The notes under the pieces are model-generated. The model was not told the DNA's origin and did not search any database. It saw nothing but the letters and a program-made list of their open reading frames with translations. The position numbers and the translations under genes are program-made. Shown piece by piece: positions 1 through 6,955 of a DNA stretch of 18,500 bases. Numbering within the stretch: the stretch's first letter is position 1; each line of letters starts with the position of its first letter. The stretch is taken from assembly GCA_023459095.1 (NCBI GenBank), contig JAEWVQ010000008.1:1-18500 (forward strand), written 5' to 3'. The stretch is from Pseudomonadota bacterium. GTDB taxonomy: Bacteria; Pseudomonadota; Gammaproteobacteria; Burkholderiales; Rhodocyclaceae.

Positions 1-655
1 GATCGATGCGGGTGAGCCGCCCGCCGCGCGCGAACAGGTCCTGCACCGCGGCAATGTCCATCACCCCCAGCGCCTGGCCCGCCCCGGCGCCCGGCACCCC
101 GCCCGCTACACGCAGGCGGTGGCGGGCGAGCCCGGCCTGCACCGTCAGCGCGCCGTCGGCGAGCGCCGCGCCCAGCATCCGCCGTGCCGCCGCGCTGAGA
201 AAAAGGTGGTCCGCACGCAAGGCCGCAAAGCGGTCGGTGTCGGCGCCTGCCATCCCGCCCGGCTCCGGCTCCGCCCGCTCTGCCACCGGCAGCAGGGCCG
301 GGTGCACGCGGCCGACGCGGAACAGATCGACACCGACGATGGCGAGCGTCGCCCCGCTCTCCGGCAGGCGCGCCTCGACTTCCACCAGCGGACTCGCCTC
401 GGCGACTTCGGGGCGCTGGGCGAGCACCACGTAGAGCGCCTCGTCGAACCCCTCGCGCGCGCCGCTCACCTGCAGGTCGGCGGCACCGGCGAGTTCGCGC
501 AGGCCGCGCCCGAACTCGTCGAGCGCGGCGCCGTGGATGAGCTGCACCGCCAGCCCGAGCGCGGTACCGAGGGCGATCGCGAGCAGGGACAGCGCGGTGG
601 CCAGGCGGCGGCGCGCGAGGCTGGCGAGAAAGAGGCCGAGCAGCGCCCGGTTCAT
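1..655 (-). CDS. ABC transporter permease, MacB/FtsX type (partial, C-terminus off the left edge)
   Basis: This is an inner-membrane permease of the FtsX/MacB superfamily, the usual partner of LolD-like ATPases in mechanotransmission or lipoprotein/peptide export. I translated 218 residues by hand. The protein opens with a short basic cytoplasmic stretch (MNRALLGLFLASLARRRLAT), then a hydrophobic first membrane helix at about residues 19-38. A long soluble periplasmic domain follows from about residue 45, with the ADLQVSG and EVAEASPLVEVEARL strands typical of the MacB periplasmic core. The later membrane helices lie outside the window. The ATG at 655-653 overlaps the TGA of the ATPase gene (ATGA, 4 bp), so the two are translationally coupled. 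The exported substrate cannot be told from the sequence. Confidence 0.85.
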   Translation of the reverse strand, partial: MNRALLGLFLASLARRRLATALSLLAIALGTALGLAVQLIHGAALDEFGRGLRELAGAADLQVSGAREGFDEALYVVLAQRPEVAEASPLVEVEARLPESGATLAIVGVDLFRVGRVHPALLPVAERAEPEPGGMAGADTDRFAALRADHLFLSAAARRMLGAALADGALTVQAGLARHRLRVAGGVPGAGAGQALGVMDIAAVQDLFARGGRLTRID

Positions 656-1341
656 GGCGCCATCCGCAGCGGTCGCAAACCCTCCGCGCCGAGTTCGAGC
701 ACGCGGTCGGCGCGCTGCGCCGCGGTGCGCGAATGGGTCACCACGATGCCGGCGCCGCCGCCCTCGCGCACCGCGCCGAGCAGCAGGTCGAGCACCTCGG
801 CGGCGCGCCCGGGGTCGAGGTTGCCGGTGGGCTCGTCGGCGAGCACCACCGCCGGCGCATGAACCAGCGCGCGCGCGATCGCCACGCGTTGCAGCTCGCC
901 GCCGGAGAGCTGCTGCGGCCAATCCTGCGCGCGCGCCTCCAGGCCCACACGCCCCAGCATCGCCCGCGCGCGGCGCGCGGCCTCGACGGGGGCGACGTCG
1001 AGCAGCCACAGCGGCAGCGCCACGTTGTCCATCAGGTTCAGGTGGGGCAGCACGTGAAAGGCCTGGAACACGAAGCCGAAGCACTCGCGGCGCAGGCGCG
1101 ACACCGCATCGTCGTCGAGGCCGACGAGCTCGCGGGCCGCGCCCGCGGCACCGACGCGGATGCTCCCCGCATCGGCCGGCTCCAGCCCGGCGATGCAGTT
1201 GAGCAGCGTGGACTTGCCCGCGCCCGACTCTCCGACGATGGCCACGCACTCGCCCGCCGCGACGGTCAGCGACAGATCGGCAAACAACCGCCGTGGCGGC
1301 GTGCCGGGGAGCGATTTGGCCAGACGATCGACGACGAGCAT
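652..1341 (-). CDS. ABC transporter ATP-binding protein, LolD/MacB-type
   Basis: This is the nucleotide-binding subunit that powers the permease encoded just downstream. With the start chosen here it has 229 residues. All ABC motifs are intact: Walker A GESGAGKS at about 37-44, Q-loop glutamine near 93 (FVFQAF), signature LSGGE at 145-149, Walker B VVLADEP from about 165, and the switch histidine in VVTHS near 203. The LADEPTGNLDP stretch is typical of the LolD/FtsE/MacB family. A longer reading from a TTG at 1368 is possible. I prefer the ATG at 1341 because a promoter-like pair at 1383-1412 would start transcription near 1376, leaving no room for a ribosome site before the TTG. Neither start has a strong Shine-Dalgarno sequence. 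The substrate is unknown. Confidence 0.9.
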   Translation of the reverse strand: MLVVDRLAKSLPGTPPRRLFADLSLTVAAGECVAIVGESGAGKSTLLNCIAGLEPADAGSIRVGAAGAARELVGLDDDAVSRLRRECFGFVFQAFHVLPHLNLMDNVALPLWLLDVAPVEAARRARAMLGRVGLEARAQDWPQQLSGGELQRVAIARALVHAPAVVLADEPTGNLDPGRAAEVLDLLLGAVREGGGAGIVVTHSRTAAQRADRVLELGAEGLRPLRMAP

Positions 1342-1382
1342 GACGGAAGGGCCGCGCGCGGCCGGCAATGACAGGATCTTCG

Positions 1383-1412
1383 CTTATACTCCGGCCGCTT
1401 CCGTCGCGCCAA
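1383..1412 (-). promoter_or_regulatory. Predicted sigma70-type promoter for the minus-strand ABC operon
   Basis: Read on the minus strand, TTGGCG (1412-1407) and TATAAG (1388-1383) are separated by 18 bp, matching the -35 consensus at 4 of 6 positions and the -10 at 5 of 6. Transcription would begin near 1376, about 35 nt before the ATG at 1341. On the plus strand the same AT-rich island reads TATACT (1385-1390) and may serve as the -10 of hpnC, although no good -35 is visible for it. Prediction only. Confidence 0.4.
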
Positions 1413-1428
1413 GCGCAGCAGTCCAGGC

Positions 1429-2313
1429 ATGCCCGTCGAACATTACGAGAATTTCCCCGTCGCCTCTTTCCTGCTGCCGGCGCGCCTGCGCGAACCGGTG
1501 GAGGCGATCTACGCCTTCGCCCGCGGCGCCGACGACCTCGCCGACGAGGGCGATGCCGCACCGGCCGTGCGCCTGGCGCAACTCGACGGCTACCGCCGCG
1601 CGCTCGACGCGCTCGAGCACGGCCGCCCGCTCGCCGAGGCAGTCGCCGACGCGGCCGACGCCACTGCGTTGGTGCCTATGTTCGAACGCCTCGGCCGCAA
1701 CATCCGCGCCTTCGGCCTGCCCCTGCAGCTGTTCCGCGACCTGCTCGACGCGTTCTCGCAGGACGTGGTCAAGACGCGCTACGCCGACTTCGCCGAGCTG
1801 CGCGACTACTGCCGGCGCTCGGCCGATCCGGTCGGCCGCCTGCTGCTGCACCTCTATGGTGCCGCGAGTGCGGACAATCTCGCGCTCTCCGACCGCATCT
1901 GCACCAGCCTGCAGCTCATCAACTTCTGGCAGGACGTCGCCATCGACTGGCAGAAACGCCGCGTGTATCTGCCGCAGGACGACCTCGCGCGCTTCGGCGT
2001 CGGCGAAGCCGATATCGCCGACGGCCGCTGCGACGCGCGCTGGCGCGCGCTGCTCGGTTTCGAGGTGGCGCGCGCGCGCGCCATGATGCTCGACGGCGCG
2101 CCGCTCGCCCGCCGCCTGCCCGGGCGCATCGGCTGGGAGCTGCGGCTCATCGTCGAAGGCGGCCTGCGCATCCTCGAACGCATCGAAGCCGCGGGCCACG
2201 ACGTGTTCCGCCGCCGCCCGGTGCTCGGCAAGGCCGACTGGGCGCGGCTCGCCTGGCGCGCCGCGCGCTACCGCCACCCCGCGCTGCCGGCCCCCACTCC
2301 CACGCATCCATGA
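1429..2313 (+). CDS. hpnC: Hydroxysqualene synthase HpnC
   Basis: HpnC is a squalene/phytoene-synthase fold enzyme that converts presqualene diphosphate to hydroxysqualene in the bacterial three-enzyme route to squalene. The 294-residue length is normal for the family. The N-terminus (EHYENFPVASFLLP) is characteristic of HpnC. The first Asp-rich motif, DDLADE, lies at residues 35-40. The second, in NFWQDVAIDWQKR, has D169 and D173. It is followed by the family's VYLPQDDLARFGV stretch. The ATG at 1429 is the only sensible start and has only a weak ribosome site. Its TGA overlaps the hpnD ATG (ATGA at 2310-2313), so it is the first gene of a coupled hpnCDE operon. Assignment as HpnC rather than HpnD rests on the N-terminus and gene order. 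Confidence 0.93.
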   Translation: MPVEHYENFPVASFLLPARLREPVEAIYAFARGADDLADEGDAAPAVRLAQLDGYRRALDALEHGRPLAEAVADAADATALVPMFERLGRNIRAFGLPLQLFRDLLDAFSQDVVKTRYADFAELRDYCRRSADPVGRLLLHLYGAASADNLALSDRICTSLQLINFWQDVAIDWQKRRVYLPQDDLARFGVGEADIADGRCDARWRALLGFEVARARAMMLDGAPLARRLPGRIGWELRLIVEGGLRILERIEAAGHDVFRRRPVLGKADWARLAWRAARYRHPALPAPTPTHP

Positions 2314-3143
2314 ATCCACACGACTACTGCCAGGACAAGGCCGCGCAGAGCGGCTCCAGCTTCTACTACAGCTTCATGTTCCTGCCGCCCGAACGGCGCC
2401 AGGCGATCACCGCGCTGTACGCCTTCTGCCGCGAGGTGGACGACGTCGTCGACGAGTGCCACGACGTGTCGCTGGCGCAGACCAAGCTCGAATGGTGGCG
2501 GCAGGAGATCGGCCGCGTGTTCGACGCCACCCCCACGCACCCGGTCGGCCACGCACTCAAGGACGTGCTCCAGCGCTTCGACCTGCCGCGCGAGCAGCTG
2601 CTGGAGATCATCGACGGCATGGCGATGGACCTCGCGCAGACGCGCTACCTCGACTTCAAAGGCCTGCAGCTCTACTGCTACCGCGTCGCCAGCGTGGTCG
2701 GGCTGCTCGCCGCCGAGATCTTCGGCTACCAAGACCGCCAGACGCTCAAGTACGCCCACGACCTCGGCCTCGCCTTCCAGCTCACCAACATCATCCGCGA
2801 CGTCGGCGAAGACGCCCGCCGCGGCCGCATCTACCTGCCGATCGAGGATCTGCAGCGCTTCCAGGTGCCGGCGAGCGAGATCCTCGAAGCGCAGTACTCC
2901 GAACGTTTCCGTGCGCTCATGGCGTTCCAGGCCGAGCGCGCCGAACACTACTACGACCAGGCCTTCGCCCAGCTGCCGCGCGCCGACCGCAAGAGCCAGC
3001 GCCCCGGCCTGGTGATGGCGGCGATCTACCGCACGCTGCTGCGCGAGATCGCGCGCGACGGCTTCAAGGTGCTCGACCGCCGCACTTCACTCACCCCGCT
3101 GCGCAAGGTCTGGCTCGCGGGGTGGACCTGGTTCAAGGGTTGA
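2310..3143 (+). CDS. hpnD: Presqualene diphosphate synthase HpnD
   Basis: HpnD condenses two farnesyl diphosphates to presqualene diphosphate, the first step toward squalene. The 277-residue protein has a complete trans-isoprenyl synthase core: FYYSFMFLPPERR near 18-30, the first Asp-rich motif DDVVDE at 44-49, and the second in TNIIRDVGEDARRGR with D164 and D168, followed by IYLPIEDL. The open frame continues upstream through hpnC, but that extension is a shadow; the ATG at 2310 is set by the ATGA overlap with hpnC and by the typical MNPHDYCQDKAAQSGSSFYY beginning. HpnC and HpnD are paralogues in tandem, which is the usual arrangement. hpnE follows after 30 bp. Confidence 0.94.
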   Translation: MNPHDYCQDKAAQSGSSFYYSFMFLPPERRQAITALYAFCREVDDVVDECHDVSLAQTKLEWWRQEIGRVFDATPTHPVGHALKDVLQRFDLPREQLLEIIDGMAMDLAQTRYLDFKGLQLYCYRVASVVGLLAAEIFGYQDRQTLKYAHDLGLAFQLTNIIRDVGEDARRGRIYLPIEDLQRFQVPASEILEAQYSERFRALMAFQAERAEHYYDQAFAQLPRADRKSQRPGLVMAAIYRTLLREIARDGFKVLDRRTSLTPLRKVWLAGWTWFKG

Positions 3144-3173
3144 TCGATTGCCGAACAGGGAGATCCGCACGCC

Positions 3174-4484
3174 GTGAGCGTTCCGACAGTCGCCGTCATC
3201 GGCGCCGGCTATGCCGGCCTCGCCTGCGCCGTGGAGCTCGCCCGCGCCGGCGTGCACGTCACCGTGTTCGAGCGCTCGCACACCCTGGGCGGACGCGCCC
3301 GGGTGGTGCGCAAGGATGGCTGGACGGTCGATAACGGCCAGCACATCGCGATTGGCGCCTACACCGAACTCACCCGGCTGCTGCGCCTTACCGGCGGCTC
3401 GCCGCGCGAACTCGCGCGCCTGCCGCTGACCCTGCACGTGCCCGGCCGCCTGCACCTGCAGGCCGCGGCCCTGCCCGCGCCGCTGCACCTCGCGGTCGGC
3501 GTGCTGCGCGCGAAGGGGCTCGGCTGGGCCGACAAGCTCGCGATGGTCCGCCTCATGCGCCATCTCAAGCGCGCGCGCTACCGCGTGCCGCCGACGATGA
3601 CCGTGGATGCGCTGCTCCACGCCACCCGCCAGACCCCGGCGCTGCGCACGCTGATCTGGGCACCGCTGTGCGTGGCCGCGCTCAACACGCCGAGCGCGCA
3701 GGCCTCGGCCCAGGTCTTCGTGAACGTGCTGCGCGACAGCCTCGCGGCGGGCGCCGCGGCGAGCGAACTGCTGATTCCGCGCGTCGATCTGTCTGAGCTG
3801 TTCCCGGTGCCCGCCGCGCGCTACCTCGCCACGCGCCGCGGCAAGCTGCGCACTGGCGAGGCAATCGGCGCGATCCGCCCGGTCGACGGCGGCTTCCGCC
3901 TCGACGGCGACCCCGGCAGCCAACCCTGGCCACAGGTGGTGATCGCCACCGCGCCCTACCACGCCGGCGCGCTGCTCGCCTCCACCGGCGCCTGCGACCG
4001 CCTCGCCGCGCAGATCGACGCCCTGCCCCACGAGCCCATCGTGTCGATCTATCTCGCCCTCGGCCCCGGCCAGCGCCTGCCGCAGCCGATGATCGGGCTC
4101 GCCGACGGCCCCGCGCAGTGGGCCTTCGACCGCGGCCAGCTCGGCGGCGAAGAAGGCCTGTTCGCGGGTGTGATCAGCGCCAGCGGGGCGCACGAGACCC
4201 TGGCGCGCGACGAGCTCATCCTCGCCGTCCATGCCCAGCTCGAACGCGAGCTCGGCCGCCGCCTGCCCGCACCGGCGTGGTCGCAGGTCATCGTCGAGAA
4301 GCGCGCGACCTTCGCCTGCCGTCCGGGGCTGGTGCGCCCCGGCCTGCGCACACCGCTGCCCGGGCTGTGGCTCGCCGGCGACTACATCGACTCCGACTAC
4401 CCGGCGACGCTGGAATCGGCGGTGCGCTCGGGGGTGGCCTGCGCCGAAGCCATCCTCCACCAGCTCGGCGTGCGCGAGCGCTGA
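3174..4484 (+). CDS. hpnE: Hydroxysqualene dehydroxylase HpnE (FAD-dependent)
   Basis: HpnE is a flavoprotein of the amine-oxidase/phytoene-desaturase family that reductively removes the hydroxyl of hydroxysqualene to give squalene. It has 436 residues, normal for the family. The N-terminal Rossmann motif is VIGAGYAGLACAVELARAG (G10, G12, G15) with the ribose-binding acid in VFERS (E33), followed by the GGRAR and DNGQHIAIGAY motifs. The C-terminal FAD-binding motif is LPGLWLAGDYIDSDYPATLE near 395-415. The start is GTG at 3174, with AGGGAG about 12 nt upstream. It is the third gene of hpnCDE. Its stop is only 13 bp from the stop of the convergent YbbA-type ATPase gene, and no terminator hairpin is obvious between them. 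Confidence 0.93.
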   Translation: MSVPTVAVIGAGYAGLACAVELARAGVHVTVFERSHTLGGRARVVRKDGWTVDNGQHIAIGAYTELTRLLRLTGGSPRELARLPLTLHVPGRLHLQAAALPAPLHLAVGVLRAKGLGWADKLAMVRLMRHLKRARYRVPPTMTVDALLHATRQTPALRTLIWAPLCVAALNTPSAQASAQVFVNVLRDSLAAGAAASELLIPRVDLSELFPVPAARYLATRRGKLRTGEAIGAIRPVDGGFRLDGDPGSQPWPQVVIATAPYHAGALLASTGACDRLAAQIDALPHEPIVSIYLALGPGQRLPQPMIGLADGPAQWAFDRGQLGGEEGLFAGVISASGAHETLARDELILAVHAQLERELGRRLPAPAWSQVIVEKRATFACRPGLVRPGLRTPLPGLWLAGDYIDSDYPATLESAVRSGVACAEAILHQLGVRER

Positions 4485-4497
4485 TCCGCCGCGCGGC

Positions 4498-5208
4498 TCA
4501 GGCCGCCACGCGCTCGGCCAGCCGCCCGCCGCTCATGCGCAGCACGCGGCCGCAGCGCTGCGCAAGCGCTTCGTCGTGGGTGACGAGGATGAGCGTGGTC
4601 CCCGCCTCGCGGTTGAGACTGAACATCAGCTCGATGACCGCTCGCCCGGTGTCCGCGTCCAGATTGCCGGTGGGCTCGTCGGCCAGTAGCAGGCGCGGGC
4701 TGCGCGCGAACGCGCGCGCGAGCGCCACGCGCTGCTGCTCGCCGCCCGACAGGTGCTTGGGGTAATGGCGCAGGCGCGCGCCCAGGCCGACGCGCTCCAG
4801 CCACTGCGTGGCGAGCGCGCGCGCCTCGGCGACGCCGGCGAGTTCCAGCGGCAGCATGACGTTCTCCAGCGCGGTGAGCGCCGGCAGCAGCTGGAACGAC
4901 TGGAACACGAAGCCCACCGCCTCGCCGCGCAGCGCCGCGCGCGCGTCCTCGTCGAGCTTGAAGAGGTCGGTGCCGAGGATGCGCACCGCGCCCGCCGAGG
5001 GAACGTCGAGCCCGGCGAGCAATCCCAGCAGGGTCGATTTGCCCGAGCCCGAGGCGCCGACGATGGCGACCGATTCGCCCGCGCCCACGGAAAAGGCGAC
5101 ATCCTGGAGAATGTGCAGTTCGCCCTGGCCGGTGGCCACGGCAACGCTTTTGGAGAGGCCATCGACCTCGATGACCGGAAGGGAGAATTCAATGCCGCTG
5201 CGATCCAT
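4498..5208 (-). CDS. ybbA: ABC transporter ATP-binding protein, YbbA/LolD-type
   Basis: This 236-residue ATPase has Walker A GASGSGKS at 51-58, the Q-loop in FVFQSF (Q103), signature LSGGE at 153-157, Walker B LLLADEPTGNLDAD from about 173, and switch histidine H211 in ILVTHDEAL. Divergent placement against tesA matches the ybbA-tesA arrangement known from E. coli, so YbbA is the best name. In that arrangement the permease gene ybbP follows ybbA; here it does not, because hpnE lies 13 bp downstream in the opposite orientation. The start at 5208 is ATG with AGGG about 6 nt upstream. It overlaps the first 17 bp of tesA. The substrate is unknown, and the ATPase may work with a permease encoded elsewhere. 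Confidence 0.9.
   Translation of the reverse strand: MDRSGIEFSLPVIEVDGLSKSVAVATGQGELHILQDVAFSVGAGESVAIVGASGSGKSTLLGLLAGLDVPSAGAVRILGTDLFKLDEDARAALRGEAVGFVFQSFQLLPALTALENVMLPLELAGVAEARALATQWLERVGLGARLRHYPKHLSGGEQQRVALARAFARSPRLLLADEPTGNLDADTGRAVIELMFSLNREAGTTLILVTHDEALAQRCGRVLRMSGGRLAERVAA
5181..5185 (+). promoter_or_regulatory. Ribosome binding site of tesA
   Basis: GGGAG lies 6 nt before the ATG at 5192 and fixes the tesA start, although the frame is open far upstream inside ybbA. The site sits within the first codons of the divergent ybbA gene. Confidence 0.65.
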
Positions 5209-5827
5209 ATTGACCCTGTTGCTGAGCCTGTCGCTCGTCGTGTTGGCGGGCGCCGCGCAGGCGGCGACGATTCTGGTGTGGGGCGACAGCCTGTCCGCCG
5301 GCTACGGCCTGAAGCCGCAGGAAGACTGGCCCACCCTGTTGCAGACGCGGCTGACGCGCGAAGGGTTCCGCCACCGCGTGGTCAATGCCAGCGTCTCCGG
5401 CGAGACCTCGGCGGGCGGGCGCTCGCGGCTGCCGACGGCGCTCGCCGAGCACAAACCCGACATCCTGATCCTCGAACTGGGTGCCAACGACGGCCTGCGC
5501 GGCCTCAAGCCGGCGCTGCTCGCCGACAACCTCGGCGCAATGATCGCCAGCGCGCGCGAGGCCGGCGCCCGCGTGCTGCTGGTCGGCATGCAGATGCCGC
5601 CGAACTACGGCCCGGCCTACACCCGCCGTTTCGCGCAGACCTTCAGCGAGGTCGCGGCCAACGCCGGGGTGCCGCTGGTGCCCTTCCTGCTCGACGGTTT
5701 CGCCGAACACCCGGAGTGGTTCCAGGCCGACGGCATCCACCCCACCGCCGCCGCGCAACCGCGCATCGTCGATACCGTGTGGCAGGGGCTCGAGCCCCTG
5801 CTCGGCCAGCGCAGCGCGCGCAAGTGA
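5192..5827 (+). CDS. tesA: Periplasmic SGNH esterase / thioesterase I / lysophospholipase L1
   Basis: TesA is a periplasmic GDSL/SGNH hydrolase that cleaves acyl-thioesters, lysophospholipids and arylesters. The 211-residue protein starts with a signal peptide: charged MPLR, a leucine-rich core, and a cleavage motif GAAQA before residue 26. The four SGNH blocks are present. Block I is WGDSLSAGYG with nucleophile S33. Block II is NASVSGETSAGG with the oxyanion glycine G70. Block III is ELGANDGLRG with N99. Block V is DGIHPT with D180 and H183. The catalytic triad is therefore S33/D180/H183. The start is supported by the GGGAG ribosome site and by the signal peptide. It is divergent from ybbA with overlapping 5' ends, and convergent with selD 31 bp downstream. 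Confidence 0.95.
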   Translation: MPLRSILTLLLSLSLVVLAGAAQAATILVWGDSLSAGYGLKPQEDWPTLLQTRLTREGFRHRVVNASVSGETSAGGRSRLPTALAEHKPDILILELGANDGLRGLKPALLADNLGAMIASAREAGARVLLVGMQMPPNYGPAYTRRFAQTFSEVAANAGVPLVPFLLDGFAEHPEWFQADGIHPTAAAQPRIVDTVWQGLEPLLGQRSARK

Positions 5828-5858
5828 CTGCGGACTGCGGCGCGGCAAGGCGTGGCGT

Positions 5859-6899
5859 TCAGCGCACCACGACTTCGGCGGCGCCGGCGCGCATGCGTCC
5901 GATCACGCGGCCCTCGCTGCCCTGAGTGCTGCGGATCGCCGCCAGCACGGCGTCGACCGCGTCCGGCGCGCAGGCCACGAGCAGGCCGCCCGAGGTCTGC
6001 GGATCGGTGATCAGCTTGCGCTGCCAGTCGGGCGCGTCGGCCGCCAGCCGCAGCGCGGCGCCGTAGCTCGCCCAGTTGCGCGCCGAGGCGCCGGTGGCGA
6101 CACCGTCGCGCACCAGGCTCACCGCCTCGTCGATCAGCGGCAGGTCGGCGAACGCGACCTCGCCGGTGAGTCCGGCGCCGCGGCACATCTCGAGCAGATG
6201 GCCGGCGAGGCCGAAGCCGGTGACGTCGGTCACCGCGTGCACGCCGTCGAAGGCGGCGAGCTCGGCACCGACGCGGTTCAGCGTCGTCGTCCAGCGCAGC
6301 ATCTCGGTGTAGCCCGCGGCGCTCAGCAACCCCTTCTTCAGCCCCGCGGAGAGAATGCCGACGCCGAGCGGCTTGCTGAGCACGAGCACGTCGCCGTCAC
6401 GCGCGCCGGCATTGGTCTTGACCCGCGCGGGATCGACCACGCCGAGGCCGACGAGGCCGTAGATCGGCTCCAGCACGTCGATCGAATGGCCGCCGGCAAC
6501 GGGAATGCCGGCTTCGCGGCAGATCGAGGCGCCGCCTTCGAGAATGCGCCCGATCACCTCCGGCGGCAGCTTGTCGAGCGGCATGCCGACCACCGCCAGC
6601 GCCATGATCGGGGTGCCGCCCATGGCGTAGACGTCGGACAACGCGTTGGTCGCGGCGATACGGCCGAAATCGTAGGGGTCGTCGACGATGGGGGTGAAGA
6701 AGTCGGTGGTGGCGACCACCGCCTGGCGCTCGTTGAGCTGGTACACCGCGGCATCGTCGGCGGTATCGGTGCCGACCAACAGCGCCGGCGGCACCACGCC
6801 CGCCGGCATGCGCGCGAGCAGGTCCGACAGCACGCCGGGGGCGATTTTGCAACCGCAGCCGCCGCCGTGGGAAAATTGCGTGAGTTTGATCTGATCCAT
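5859..6899 (-). CDS. selD: Selenide, water dikinase (selenophosphate synthetase), cysteine form
   Basis: SelD makes monoselenophosphate from selenide and ATP, the selenium donor for selenocysteine and for 2-selenouridine in tRNA. The 346-residue length matches the E. coli enzyme. The N-terminal loop SHGGGCGCK carries C15, C17 and K18, equivalent to the catalytic Cys17/Cys19/Lys20 region of E. coli SelD. The catalytic position is Cys, not selenocysteine, so no recoding is needed. VGTDTADDAAVYQL and ATTDFFTPIVDDPYDFGRIAA are the Asp-rich metal/ATP-binding segments. The frame stays open to 6983, but ATG 6899 gives the canonical MDQIKLTQFSHGGG beginning. It is divergent from mnmH with 56 bp between start codons, which links it to tRNA selenation. 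Confidence 0.96.
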   Translation of the reverse strand: MDQIKLTQFSHGGGCGCKIAPGVLSDLLARMPAGVVPPALLVGTDTADDAAVYQLNERQAVVATTDFFTPIVDDPYDFGRIAATNALSDVYAMGGTPIMALAVVGMPLDKLPPEVIGRILEGGASICREAGIPVAGGHSIDVLEPIYGLVGLGVVDPARVKTNAGARDGDVLVLSKPLGVGILSAGLKKGLLSAAGYTEMLRWTTTLNRVGAELAAFDGVHAVTDVTGFGLAGHLLEMCRGAGLTGEVAFADLPLIDEAVSLVRDGVATGASARNWASYGAALRLAADAPDWQRKLITDPQTSGGLLVACAPDAVDAVLAAIRSTQGSEGRVIGRMRAGAAEVVVR

Positions 6900-6955
6900 G
6901 ACCTGAAGGGAGTAACGGGGCGCACCGGCGAACACGCGGCGCGCTCCGGAAAAGC

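Noticed and set aside
3087..4460. A 457-codon minus-strand frame opposite hpnE.
   Set aside because: It is antisense to an intact FAD enzyme with both flavin motifs; no domain is seen in the shadow.
6900..6955. Possible riboswitch or SECIS-like element between selD and mnmH.
   Set aside because: SelD uses Cys, so no SECIS is needed, and the 56-bp gap is too short and shows no clear conserved fold.
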